Counted from the first letter of the stretch, positions 17,865 through 26,626 are shown. The stretch is DNA of 64,000 bases from an uncultured Prevotella sp. (GCA_946183415.1 CAMHAM010000001.1:62001-126000), one strand, 5' to 3'. Notes: generated by a model not told the origin, from the sequence alone. Translations and numbers: made by a program.

Positions 17865-18182
17865 ATGGAAGATTTCTTTTTGGACATTTCATACAAGAAC
17901 AAAGTTGTCAGATTCAAGGTCGTGAATCCTGACGCACCGTTGAGTACGTTGATAGATAATCTGCGTCACTCTATCGGTGAAGACGGTCGTCTGATTTTTG
18001 ATTTTCCGTCGATAGATCAGACAGGTGCACCTTTAGACTATTTCTTTGGCAAGGAGGACCCCGAGGTGCACGAGGTGAGGGTGCTGCGTCCCCGCATAGG
18101 TCGCGAGGACCAGAAGCTGGCCGACTATCATGTGAAGAACGGCGACCTGGTATATCTCGTGCCAGATCCTATTCCGGGCTGA
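17865..18182 (+). CDS. Ubiquitin-like beta-grasp protein ending in glycine
   Basis: A 105-residue protein with the beta-grasp order: strand FFLDISYKNK, strand VVRFKVVNPDAPLSTL leading into helix LIDNLRHSIG, later strand HEVRVLRPRIG, then LADYHVKNGDLVYLV, which lines up with the L.DY......L.LV end of ubiquitin. It finishes DPIPG, so the mature C-terminal Gly is already exposed and no JAB-type processing is needed; none is encoded in this window. Resemblance to YukD-like Ubls is also possible. It lies 3 nt after tssF and 19 nt before the E2-like gene. It is expected to be adenylated by the E1-like protein and passed to the E2. Confidence 0.82.
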   Translation: MEDFFLDISYKNKVVRFKVVNPDAPLSTLIDNLRHSIGEDGRLIFDFPSIDQTGAPLDYFFGKEDPEVHEVRVLRPRIGREDQKLADYHVKNGDLVYLVPDPIPG

Positions 18183-18201
18183 TAAAGGTAATGGTGAAGG
18201 G

Positions 18202-18798
18202 ATGAAGGTGCTAGAGAGTCAACAGTATGATCCCCGTCAGCTCAGCGGGCGTAATCGTCGTCTGCTGTATGAGTGGCGGCAGCTGGAGGAGAGACTGGCT
18301 GCCCGTCGAGACATCTCCTTCAGCATCGTCAGAAGGAATGCCGCAGGGCTGCCCGTTGCGTACTTGATAGACTATCATCTGAGAAGCATCTGCGGCGTGG
18401 AGCATATGGACAGCCTGAATGAGGATGGTGTGGAGAACAGGCCGCTCTTCTCCGAGGGCTTCCGGATGGCGCTGGAACTCCCGACAGGCTACCCAGATGT
18501 CGATGCTCCTCCGATGCTGAACTTCCTGACTGTGGACGCCTCCGGGCAGCCGATTCCGCATCCCTGGCATCCCAACATCCGATACTTCGGAGCATTTGCA
18601 GGGAAAGTGTGCATCAATATGGCAGACACCTATACAGATCTGCTGTGGGGCGTAGAACGGGTCGCCTCGTATCTGAGATACGATACCTATCACGCCATCA
18701 TGGAACCTCCCTATCCCGAAGACCTGAAGGTTGCAGCGTGGGTGAGGCATCAGGGAGAACCGAAAGGCTGGATTTATTTTGAACAAAAGAATAATTGA
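18202..18798 (+). CDS. E2-like ubiquitin-conjugating enzyme (UBC fold)
   Basis: A 198-residue UBC-fold protein. Residues 15-35 form the first helix (GRNRRLLYEWRQLEERL). Strands include MALELPTGYPDVDAPPML (89-106). The active-site stretch has HPN at 123-125 and the candidate catalytic Cys137 in GKVCIN, 14 residues beyond His123 (in UbcH5-type E2s the gap is 10). Trp149 matches the conserved Trp after the Cys, and PPYPEDLKVAAWV near 169-181 matches the usual loop and last helix. All the key E2 elements are present, so it looks active. It is preceded by the Ubl gene, and the next gene begins 3 nt after its stop. Confidence 0.85.
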   Translation: MKVLESQQYDPRQLSGRNRRLLYEWRQLEERLAARRDISFSIVRRNAAGLPVAYLIDYHLRSICGVEHMDSLNEDGVENRPLFSEGFRMALELPTGYPDVDAPPMLNFLTVDASGQPIPHPWHPNIRYFGAFAGKVCINMADTYTDLLWGVERVASYLRYDTYHAIMEPPYPEDLKVAAWVRHQGEPKGWIYFEQKNN

Positions 18799-18801
18799 CA
18801 T

Positions 18802-19956
18802 ATGAATATCAAGAAGATCATACTCATGATGACGGGTTGCCTGATGGCGCTTGGGCTTCATGCACAGACTGTCAGGACCATCACGGTGGCCCAGGGACAG
18901 TCGTATACGGATCACTTGTCGTTGAAGGTGGATTCGAAGGATATGGATATGATGGTGAAGTTCGTGTTCGACGAGGATGCCAACCAGCTATCGGTTAGTC
19001 TGATTTCCTATCGTACTATCTTCGTGTTTTGGGATCGCGTCAGGCTGAAGCCACTGGTAAAGGGACGCAGGATACGCCCGGACCAGTTGCCATACGTTGC
19101 CGCCTATGACCCGAAAGACAAGTTCAAGATCACCAGGCTCTTCAAGTCGACGGTTCCCAAACCCCGTAAAACCTTCTATTTCCAGCGTTGGATGGACTAT
19201 GACGGTCTGCAGCCAGTTCCTCAGGAGTATAATATGGTTAACGACTACATCACACAGACGTTCGACATCCTGAACAAACGTGACCTGGTGACTTTCACGC
19301 TCCATGACATCTTCCTGATGGACAAGATCGAAAAGAAAAAGTATAATCTCTATGAGATTCCATTCGGCCGCGATGTGAACATCGAGTATCAGGTAACCAT
19401 TCAGCGTAACCCCTGTCTGAACTTCACTGACGAGATTGCTTCTACCCAGAAAGCGTTGGAAGGTGTGATGGGAAGTTTCAAGACGTTGCAGAAGAACTAT
19501 GGTAAGGGTAAGGCTTTGTCACAGGAAGCCCTGAAGGCCTTTGAGGATATGAAGAGTAATCTGCTCGAGCAGTACCCGCCTAAAACCGATACCACTCCTT
19601 GCCAGGATCTGACAACTGTCCAGGATACATATAATCAGTATATCGACTCAATCAAGGCGATTCGCTGCGTTTTAGCCGAGGATCCTGCTGATGGTGGAGA
19701 ACTGAATATTCCTACCGACAATGGTAAGGTCATACTGATGAAGGCGCGTCAACTTGACCGTATTGTCTCTCAATGGTTGGTCAGCAAGGATGCTTTCGAG
19801 CGTCGTGACCTGGTACAATCAGGCCAAGGACTGATAGATGAGGTCAACAAAATCTTAGGCAATCGTCAGGGCGGTAGTCCAGCACAGCGACAGGCCATCA
19901 CGATGTTCCGTGCGGCAGAGCGCTATTTTAACAATACATGTAAGAGTAACAAGTGA
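18802..19956 (+). CDS. Secreted periplasmic T6SS-associated protein, family unknown
   Basis: A 384-residue protein. Residues 1-21 are a signal peptide (MNIKKIILMMTGCLMALGLH, then AQ). Residues about 25-210 are strand-rich with aromatic and basic patches (YRTIFVFWDRVRLKPL, RKTFYFQRWMDYDGL). From about 215 it is helical. No catalytic motif or lipobox is seen. It follows the E2 gene by 3 nt, and its TGA overlaps the GTG of the next gene. T6SSiii systems use a set of envelope proteins (TssN to TssR) in place of TssJLM; this could be a diverged member, but I cannot say which one. Confidence 0.6.
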   Translation: MNIKKIILMMTGCLMALGLHAQTVRTITVAQGQSYTDHLSLKVDSKDMDMMVKFVFDEDANQLSVSLISYRTIFVFWDRVRLKPLVKGRRIRPDQLPYVAAYDPKDKFKITRLFKSTVPKPRKTFYFQRWMDYDGLQPVPQEYNMVNDYITQTFDILNKRDLVTFTLHDIFLMDKIEKKKYNLYEIPFGRDVNIEYQVTIQRNPCLNFTDEIASTQKALEGVMGSFKTLQKNYGKGKALSQEALKAFEDMKSNLLEQYPPKTDTTPCQDLTTVQDTYNQYIDSIKAIRCVLAEDPADGGELNIPTDNGKVILMKARQLDRIVSQWLVSKDAFERRDLVQSGQGLIDEVNKILGNRQGGSPAQRQAITMFRAAERYFNNTCKSNK

Positions 19957-20858
19957 AAAGTCATACGAAGTTGCGAAGTAGGCTGAGATACATACAGCTG
20001 TTACTGTGGGCAATGATGCTTGCAGTAACGGTTCGTGCTCAGGAGACTCCTGCAACGTCCTCTTCAGATTCGCTGGCTATCAAGGCTGAGATTATGGCTC
20101 GTCTGACCTTGTTTATGGACGACCTTAACCAGTTATATGTGGTAGAGCAGATGAAGATATCTCTCAATGATGTCAGTATATCACCAACACTTGTGGGGAC
20201 CTTTCAGGATCGCATCAACTATCTCAACCAGTCATATAATGCATTGGATGTCAAGTGGACTACCTACTATCAGGCTTCGCAGTTGGATATTGCCGCTGAC
20301 GAGGAACTAATGGAGGAGGTGGCCAAACTGGAGCAGCTGAAGCAGGTGGTGAAGGACTCCCTTGACATAAGGACCCAACAGGTGGATGCCATTGCCAAGT
20401 TCGCTTCTGCAGACAAGTTCATCATCAGTCATGTTGACGTTTACAAGAAGCTCTATAAGAAAGCCTTTAAGCTATCGCTTCTGAAGAAGTTCGGACCTAT
20501 GTTGGAGAAGGTGAAGGCCAAGGAACAGGTGGTGTTCGGTGAGCTTCAGACAAACTTTGAGCAGGCTAAGGCTGCAAGTGAGATGGTTCCTTCGCTTCAG
20601 ACTAGGATGGAAACGCTGGATGAACAGTATGTCATCATGAAGAGCGTGTCGGAAAAGGTACAGTCCTTGGAGTATAAACCATGGATGCAACGTGTGAAGG
20701 ACTATGTGATGGGGCTGGCTGCCGTGGCGATCATATTAATGTTCGTCAATGGTCTCTGGTCTAAGTTCAAGGCATATAAGGAAAAGGCAGCGAGCCTGAA
20801 GAAGTATAATGATATGTTGAATAATAATGGTAAGGATACAACTTATCCCACCATCTAA
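19953..20858 (+). CDS. Secreted coiled-coil protein with C-terminal membrane anchor
   Basis: A 301-residue protein starting at the GTG at 19953, overlapping the previous stop by four bases. An N-terminal signal or anchor (YIQLLLWAMMLAVTVRAQ) is followed by long coiled-coil helices (residues about 45-245; EELMEEVAKLEQLKQVVKDSL) and a C-terminal membrane helix at about 250-268 (YVMGLAAVAIILMFVNGLW) with a basic cytoplasmic tail. With a cleaved signal it would be a periplasmic rod tethered to the inner membrane, a reasonable part for a trans-envelope assembly. The family is not recognised. Confidence 0.6.
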   Translation: MKSHTKLRSRLRYIQLLLWAMMLAVTVRAQETPATSSSDSLAIKAEIMARLTLFMDDLNQLYVVEQMKISLNDVSISPTLVGTFQDRINYLNQSYNALDVKWTTYYQASQLDIAADEELMEEVAKLEQLKQVVKDSLDIRTQQVDAIAKFASADKFIISHVDVYKKLYKKAFKLSLLKKFGPMLEKVKAKEQVVFGELQTNFEQAKAASEMVPSLQTRMETLDEQYVIMKSVSEKVQSLEYKPWMQRVKDYVMGLAAVAIILMFVNGLWSKFKAYKEKAASLKKYNDMLNNNGKDTTYPTI

Positions 20859-20868
20859 AGATAAGAAC

Positions 20869-23286
20869 ATGGATATGAAGATGAAAATAAGCCGGTTACT
20901 ATTGTTAGCACTGATGACATTCATGATCGTCAGCTGCGATGACAAGTTGTCAGGTGAGAATGTCAATCTTGATGAAATTTTTAGTCCTGATTCTCCCGAA
21001 GATCGAGAACAGAATACTGAGCCAATGAAGGTCGTCGGTATCAAGTTCTCTCCAGATTACAAGACACTCAGACTTTTTACTAGTGTCGTTCGTAGCATGG
21101 GTTTTTATTCTTTCACGGATACTAGTAAGGTGTATGTGAAGGGTTATGAAGTTATCAGTGGTATTGAGAATACTTCTAAGGGACGTCCTCGTCTTGTAAA
21201 AGTCATCAATAGTGAAGGTGATGAAGTGAAACGGCGCAATATCAAGTTGAACGTTCTGGTAGATCTGAACTTACCTCAGGATATTGTTGATAAGGAATGC
21301 AACACCGTGAGGGAAATGATGACTGTTTTCACATCCCCTAGTCTCTACGTGACGTTTATGCATGGTAAGGAGGTATCGGAGACGATGGCACCCACGGATT
21401 ATGTACTGAATAATTATTTTGTCTCCTACGCTGACAGTGTCAAATATCTATACCGATCCATCCTCCTGAAAAAGAAAGAGATGGAAGACCGGGTCGGTGT
21501 GTGGTCAGGTAATCAGAAGATGAGTTTGGTTGTATTCTCCGACGAACGGGTATATTCAGATGAAGATGAGCCGTATGATCCAGAACATTTCGAATTGGAG
21601 GAGCAACTGGTGGGAGACATGCCTGCAGAAGGTGATTCACTTACTATTCAGTGTGTGTATTTCTCTGGGAGTGGTATACACGATAGCGACCAAGGTTCCA
21701 ATGTCCTTCAGGTGCTTTGTAAGAACTATCATGGTCTCTACCAGAAGACTTACGATTGGATCAAACTGAAAAATTCGATTCTTCGTATTGGTAATGAACC
21801 ATTTATTGCTAATGAGTTTATATTTGAGAATCCTGATGGTAAAGTCTATCGTGGTAATCCTCATCAGATGAAGATTGAGGTCTATGATAAGGAAAATGAT
21901 AGTCTGATAGGGTGGACTAGTTGTGCACTTTTTCTGGGTAATGCCTACAATCCTGTTATTGTCAATGGCTATCCTGTTTTCTGGGTATTCATTCAGGGAC
22001 TGGGTCTTGCAATATTCATCTTTGTAATTGTTTACATGGTGTTCCAATTCCTTATACCTTACATTCGCTATATGCTGTTCAAGCGTAAGTACGTGGTCAA
22101 GTATATCAGGGGTATTAATATGAGTGTAGGGAATGTGTATATTGACAAGACCTGTTATTTCTGCAAGGCTCCCTTTGAAGACGGCGATGAGGTGGTGGCC
22201 AAGTGTGACCATGTGATGCATAAGTCTTGTTGGGACGAAAATGGTTATCACTGTCCGGAATTTGGTAGGAACTGTCAGCATGGCTCACATTATTATAATC
22301 ATAAGAACCTCTTTGATCCGAAGAATGCTTCATTCTATATGAAATGGACCTTGACAGCGATAGCTGCAGCTTTTTTAGCATGGTTGTTCTATATGATATA
22401 CGCCACAAATTACACATTGAGCAATGAAGAGCTCGTGGCTCAGATGCGACAAGCCCGTCTAGAGGTTATTGGTACATCAGCTATGTTTGGCGTCGAAGAA
22501 GATCAGATGCGCCACATGCCTGCATTTGGCCTGATCATGGGTTTCTTCCTAACGTTAGCTTTATCTGTTTTGGCTGTCAGAAGACAACAGATTAGCCGTC
22601 GTGTTGCCAACATCTTCATGCGTGCGCTTATCGTGGGTGTGGCATCTTATTTCATTTTTTTGATTGTTGGTACTATAACGTTCTCATTTGAACTAGGAGC
22701 TCTCTCATTCTTGATCGATTGGATACCATGGTCTATGATGGCGGTTTTGATAGCCTATATTTCTACAATAGGTACAAGGATTGTCCTTCGTAGGTCTTTA
22801 GTGCTCGTTGCGGGTGGTCTTGGTGTGTTGTCAATGTATCTGTGGTCATTCCTCTTCCGTGGCATCTATCAGTTGGATATTCGTGCCCTGCTACTTTTCA
22901 GTTATATACTCTTTGCTATTGTCCTAGCTGTTGCAGTGGCTGCAATGGCTCCGAAGTCAGAACGTTATTTCCTCAATGTGAAAGGAGCCGTGAAGGAAAT
23001 GGATGTGGCTATTTATAAATGGTTCTTCAATAATCCAAACGAGATTGTCACCCTTGGTAAGTCTATCGACTGTTCGTTGCATATGTCATGGGATCTTAAG
23101 GGTAAGGTGGCGCCAGTTCAGGCTGAAATCAAAATGGTTGATGATGCACTACGACTGACGGCCTTGGAGGAGGGTGTCATTGTCAATAATAAGCCATTGG
23201 GTGTGGGAAAGGGTATTTGGCTATACCACAATACTTCTTTCTTGATTGGCGACACAACTTTCACCTACATTGAGCGTGATTTATAA
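20869..23286 (+). CDS. Membrane lipoprotein with RING-H2-like zinc cluster and FHA-like domain (candidate E3)
   Basis: The start is set at the ATG at 20869 because it gives a lipoprotein signal (LLLLALMTFMIVSCDD); an ORF start 42 nt upstream is less likely. Of 805 residues, about 30-365 are extracytoplasmic. A membrane helix lies near 375-395. A cytoplasmic cluster follows: Cys429, Cys432, Cys446, His448, His451, Cys454, Cys462, Cys469, a RING-H2-like pattern with an atypical C-x6-C last pair. Several membrane helices follow (about 490-700). The C-terminal 90 residues resemble an FHA domain (VTLGKSIDCSLH, then VIVNNKPLG and FLIGDTTFTYIE). It is the last gene of the operon. An E3 role for the Ubl and a phospho-dependent role for FHA are inferred. 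Its base composition is clearly richer in AT than its neighbours. Confidence 0.75.
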   Translation: MDMKMKISRLLLLALMTFMIVSCDDKLSGENVNLDEIFSPDSPEDREQNTEPMKVVGIKFSPDYKTLRLFTSVVRSMGFYSFTDTSKVYVKGYEVISGIENTSKGRPRLVKVINSEGDEVKRRNIKLNVLVDLNLPQDIVDKECNTVREMMTVFTSPSLYVTFMHGKEVSETMAPTDYVLNNYFVSYADSVKYLYRSILLKKKEMEDRVGVWSGNQKMSLVVFSDERVYSDEDEPYDPEHFELEEQLVGDMPAEGDSLTIQCVYFSGSGIHDSDQGSNVLQVLCKNYHGLYQKTYDWIKLKNSILRIGNEPFIANEFIFENPDGKVYRGNPHQMKIEVYDKENDSLIGWTSCALFLGNAYNPVIVNGYPVFWVFIQGLGLAIFIFVIVYMVFQFLIPYIRYMLFKRKYVVKYIRGINMSVGNVYIDKTCYFCKAPFEDGDEVVAKCDHVMHKSCWDENGYHCPEFGRNCQHGSHYYNHKNLFDPKNASFYMKWTLTAIAAAFLAWLFYMIYATNYTLSNEELVAQMRQARLEVIGTSAMFGVEEDQMRHMPAFGLIMGFFLTLALSVLAVRRQQISRRVANIFMRALIVGVASYFIFLIVGTITFSFELGALSFLIDWIPWSMMAVLIAYISTIGTRIVLRRSLVLVAGGLGVLSMYLWSFLFRGIYQLDIRALLLFSYILFAIVLAVAVAAMAPKSERYFLNVKGAVKEMDVAIYKWFFNNPNEIVTLGKSIDCSLHMSWDLKGKVAPVQAEIKMVDDALRLTALEEGVIVNNKPLGVGKGIWLYHNTSFLIGDTTFTYIERDL

Positions 23287-23291
23287 TACAG

Positions 23292-23325
23292 AATCATCCC
23301 CGTCCAAGTCAGGACGGGGATGATT
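23292..23325 (+). terminator. Terminator of the T6SS operon
   Basis: A perfect 14-bp stem (23292-23305 and 23312-23325) around a 6-nt loop stands just after the last T6SS gene. Only GTTGG follows, so the T tract is weak. It lies in the gap between the convergent T6SS operon and mscL and may serve both. Confidence 0.75.
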
Positions 23326-23366
23326 GTTGGTTGGCTGCTTGTGCCAGAATGTAACCCTGATTACTG

Positions 23367-23786
23367 TTATTTGTTTTTCAACAGATCACGAATCTCAGCA
23401 AGGAGTTCCTCCTGTGTAGGACCTTTAGGAGCCTCTGGCTCAGCGGGTTTCTCTTTCTTCAACTTGTTCATGCCTTTGATCATCAGGAAGATACAGAATG
23501 CGATGATAATGAAGTCGAGAATGTTCTGGATAAACTGTCCGTAGGCGAGAACAGTGTCACCAGCTTCTTGAGCAGCTGCTAACGTCTTTGCGGATCCTCC
23601 GCTGAAGTTGACGAATAAGTCAACGAAACTTACACCACCTGTAACCTGGCCGATGACCGGCATCAAGACATCGTTGACGAGTGAGGTGACAATTTTACCA
23701 AACGCACCGCCGATGATTACACCGACAGCCATGTCCATCACGTTGCCCTTCATGGCAAACTCCTTGAATTCTTTTAAAAATCCCAT
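23367..23786 (-). CDS. mscL: Large-conductance mechanosensitive channel MscL
   Basis: A 139-residue MscL: an N-terminal amphipathic [20 protein letters not shown], the first membrane helix with the gate glycines ([23 protein letters not shown]), a periplasmic loop, a second helix ([16 protein letters not shown]) and a charged C-terminal bundle ending [12 protein letters not shown]. It opens under membrane tension to release solutes during osmotic downshock. The length is normal. It is convergent with the T6SS operon and divergent from gapA. Confidence 0.95.
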   Translation of the reverse strand: MGFLKEFKEFAMKGNVMDMAVGVIIGGAFGKIVTSLVNDVLMPVIGQVTGGVSFVDLFVNFSGGSAKTLAAAQEAGDTVLAYGQFIQNILDFIIIAFCIFLMIKGMNKLKKEKPAEPEAPKGPTQEELLAEIRDLLKNK

Positions 23787-23954
23787 AATCTTTTCTGTTT
23801 AATGTTTAACGAATCATGTTTATTGATTGAATTGTAATCTGCATTTAGCAATCCCTCAAGCGACATTGGTTAGAATGATGCACTTTTCGGGGTAATTTCG
23901 CGCGTTTAATTTTTATTAAGACATAAATCAAGTGCAAATATAGGAATTTTTTTG

Positions 23955-23963
23955 TAACTTTGC
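23955..23963 (+). promoter_or_regulatory. Bacteroidetes -7 element for gapA
   Basis: TAACTTTGC matches the Bacteroidetes sigma-ABfr -7 consensus TAnnTTTG, about 80 nt ahead of gapA. The matching -33 TTTG is not clear. The long leader, rich in A, may serve translation of this abundant protein. Confidence 0.6.
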
Positions 23964-24045
23964 ACTCGAAAACGAAAAAAAGTGCAATTTTAGCATAAAA
24001 AAGTTAGCAAAGATTAGGTTAAACCCATTTAAATAATTAAGTAAA

Positions 24046-25071
24046 ATGACAAAAGTAGCAATTAACGGTTTTGGCCGTATCGGTCGCCTCGCTTTCCGTC
24101 AGATGTTCGAGGCTGAAGGTTATGAAGTAGTAGCAATCAACGACTTGACAAGTCCTAAGATGCTCGCTCACCTGCTGAAGTATGATACCGCTCAGGGTGG
24201 TTTCTGTGGCAAGATTGGTGAGAACAAGCACACTGTAGACTGCACAGACAACTCTATCATCGTTGACGGCAAGGAGATTACCATCTATGCAATTCCTAAC
24301 GCTGCTGAGCTGCCTTGGGGTAAGCTGGACGTAGACGTTGTCCTGGAGTGCACAGGTTTCTATACTTCAAAGGAGAAGGCTTCTGCCCACCTGACAGCTG
24401 GTGCTAAGAAGGTTGTTATCTCTGCTCCTGCAGGAAACGATCTGCCCACCATCGTTTACAATGTAAACCACAAGACTCTGACTCCTGCTGACGCCGTTAT
24501 CTCTGCAGCTTCTTGTACAACGAACTGCCTGGCTCCTATGACAAAGGCCCTGAACGACTTTGCTGCTATTCAGAGTGGTATCATGACAACTGTTCACGCT
24601 TATACTGGCGACCAGATGATCCTCGACGGTCCTCAACGCAAGGGTGACGTTCAGCGTGCACGTGCCGGTGCCCAGAACATCGTTCCTAACTCTACGGGTG
24701 CTGCCAAGGCCATCGGTCTCGTTATCCCCGAGCTGAACGGTAAGCTGATTGGTGCTGCACAGCGCGTTCCGACTCCTACAGGTTCTACCACTATCCTGCA
24801 CGCTGTTGTAAAGGGTGAGGTAACTGTTGAGGATATCAATGCTGCCATGAAGGCTGCTGCCAACGAGTCGTTCGGCTATACAGAGGAGAAGCTCGTTTCT
24901 TCAGACATCATCGGTATGAAGTACGGTTCACTCTTCGACGCTAACCAGACCATGGTTTCTAAGATTGGTGATGGCAACTCACTCGTTCAGGTTGTTGCAT
25001 GGTATGACAATGAGAACTCTTACACTTCTCAGATGGTTCGCACCATCAAGTACCTCGCAGAGCTGAAATAA
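24046..25071 (+). CDS. gapA: Glyceraldehyde-3-phosphate dehydrogenase
   Basis: A 341-residue type I GAPDH that catalyses the NAD-dependent step of glycolysis. It has the NAD fold start ([17 protein letters not shown]), the catalytic Cys in [13 protein letters not shown], the anion-binding [10 protein letters not shown] and the C-terminal [15 protein letters not shown]. The length is normal. It stands alone with its own promoter and terminator. Codon use is strongly biased, as expected for a highly expressed gene. Confidence 0.97.
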   Translation: MTKVAINGFGRIGRLAFRQMFEAEGYEVVAINDLTSPKMLAHLLKYDTAQGGFCGKIGENKHTVDCTDNSIIVDGKEITIYAIPNAAELPWGKLDVDVVLECTGFYTSKEKASAHLTAGAKKVVISAPAGNDLPTIVYNVNHKTLTPADAVISAASCTTNCLAPMTKALNDFAAIQSGIMTTVHAYTGDQMILDGPQRKGDVQRARAGAQNIVPNSTGAAKAIGLVIPELNGKLIGAAQRVPTPTGSTTILHAVVKGEVTVEDINAAMKAAANESFGYTEEKLVSSDIIGMKYGSLFDANQTMVSKIGDGNSLVQVVAWYDNENSYTSQMVRTIKYLAELK

Positions 25072-25093
25072 TACTCTCAGAAGATAAAAAAAG

Positions 25094-25125
25094 GCCGTCA
25101 GATTTTGTCTGATGGCTTTTTTTTT
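25094..25125 (+). terminator. Intrinsic terminator after gapA
   Basis: A stem of nine pairs (25094-25102 with 25108-25116, one G-U) is followed by a run of nine T, immediately after gapA. Confidence 0.85.
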
Positions 25126-25126
25126 A

Positions 25127-25135
25127 TATATTTGC
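25127..25135 (+). promoter_or_regulatory. -7 element for the TMEM43-like gene
   Basis: TATATTTGC matches TAnnTTTGC, right after the T-run of the gapA terminator and about 85 nt before the next start. Confidence 0.55.
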
Positions 25136-25219
25136 ACCGACTTTACATAATAACGCCCGATGATAGTTACGAATTTGGAATAAACATTATTGTTATCTTA
25201 ACCAATAAAACTGAAGATT

Positions 25220-26626
25220 ATGGCATTTACAGAAACAACGACAGTGGGCTATGGCTCACGAGTAGGAAACTCATTCAAGGCTATCGGCAGTGGTCTGCTG
25301 CTTTTCGTGATTGGTACTGCACTTCTTTGGTGGAACGAAGGCCGTGCTGTGAAGACTGAGAAAATGCTCGACGAGGCGGGAAGCGCCTATGTGGAAATGG
25401 AGAATCCTAACAAGAAGGATGCCTCGCTTGAGGGCGAACTGATCTGCGGAACGGCTATGGCGACTACCGAAGACTCACTCTGCGATGCACAGTTCGGTAT
25501 CGGTGCCAAGGCTATTGCTATCAGGCGTACAGTGGAGTACTATCAGTGGGTGGAGCATGCCCAGGAGAAGCGTGAGGACAAGTTGGGCGGCAAGGAAGAG
25601 ATCACCACCACCTATACCTATACCAAAGAGTGGGTGAGACGACCGGTGGAGTCGGCTCAGTTCAAGGATCCTGCCTACCAGAAGAAAAACATGGTGCTGA
25701 CCACCGTTGATGACCAGGAGCAGTGGGCAGAGAACGTGTCATGGGGTGCCTATCAGCTGACGGAGTCGCTCATTCACAGCATCTCATCAAGCGAGGGCAT
25801 GGAGCTTGCGCTCAGCGAGGACTTGCTGAAGCAGTTTGACAAGAGCACCCAGACGGCATACGAGCGTTTCTATGGCGTGCAGAAGAAAAACCAGCAGCCT
25901 ACCCAGCAGCCCGCCCAGCAGCAGGCAATACCTGACTCTATACGAGCCCTGCTTTCTGATTCTGCCAAGGCGGTGCTTGACTCATTGCAGGCCGTCAATG
26001 ACTCGATCAACAGGCAGATGGAGAATGCGGAGAACAAGAAAGACTTGGAGTATGTCCATCAGGCCAGCAATGTGCTCTACTTTGGCCGCGTGCCTGGCTC
26101 GCCTGAAGTGGGGGATGTGCGCGTGTGCTTTGAGAAAATCGTACCGGCAAAGGTAACGGTGATGGCTGTTGTCGACGGCGACAGTTTCAAGCCTTTCAAG
26201 GCCAAGAACGGCAAGCGCTTCCAGACGCTCGTGATGGGCAAGAAGAGCGGCGACGAGATCATCGAAGCCGAGAAGGAGGCCAACACGATGATTCTCTGGT
26301 TCCTCCGTATCGTTGGTGTGTTGATGGTTATCGGCGGACTTAAGGGTATCTTCGGCTTCCTCTCGATGATACTCAAGGTTGTGCCCTTCGTGGCTAACAT
26401 TGTCGGCTGGGGCATTGGAGTGGTTTGTACGGTTATCGGCATTGCCTGGTCGCTCATCGTCATTGCCATTGCATGGCTCTTCTACCGCCCGCTGCTGGGC
26501 ATCAGCCTCTTAGTGCTTGCAGGCTTCCTGATCTGGGTGTTCGCCTTCAAGGGCAAGGACAAGCTGAAAGAGATGGCCTCTGGCATGAAAAAGGATAAGC
26601 AGTTGAATCCTGTACTAGAAAAATAA
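25220..26626 (+). CDS. TMEM43-family membrane protein
   Basis: A 468-residue protein of the TMEM43 family. It has an N-terminal membrane helix with the family motif (SGLLLFVIGTALLWWNEGRAV), a large extracytoplasmic domain (residues about 45-350) with TYTYTKEW and a low-complexity QQPTQQPAQQQ insert near 225, and a C-terminal cluster of three or four membrane helices. The bacterial function is unknown. The human relative is an inner nuclear membrane protein. The following gene starts 7 nt later, so the two may be co-transcribed. Confidence 0.85.
   Translation: MAFTETTTVGYGSRVGNSFKAIGSGLLLFVIGTALLWWNEGRAVKTEKMLDEAGSAYVEMENPNKKDASLEGELICGTAMATTEDSLCDAQFGIGAKAIAIRRTVEYYQWVEHAQEKREDKLGGKEEITTTYTYTKEWVRRPVESAQFKDPAYQKKNMVLTTVDDQEQWAENVSWGAYQLTESLIHSISSSEGMELALSEDLLKQFDKSTQTAYERFYGVQKKNQQPTQQPAQQQAIPDSIRALLSDSAKAVLDSLQAVNDSINRQMENAENKKDLEYVHQASNVLYFGRVPGSPEVGDVRVCFEKIVPAKVTVMAVVDGDSFKPFKAKNGKRFQTLVMGKKSGDEIIEAEKEANTMILWFLRIVGVLMVIGGLKGIFGFLSMILKVVPFVANIVGWGIGVVCTVIGIAWSLIVIAIAWLFYRPLLGISLLVLAGFLIWVFAFKGKDKLKEMASGMKKDKQLNPVLEK

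Noticed and set aside
1..23286. Presence of ClpV/TssH in the locus
   Set aside because: No AAA+ ATPase with two nucleotide-binding domains was found in the window; it probably lies upstream of tssC.
12504..23286. JAB/MPN deubiquitinase-like gene beside the Ubl genes
   Set aside because: Looked for a H.H..D metal motif in the neighbouring proteins and did not find one.
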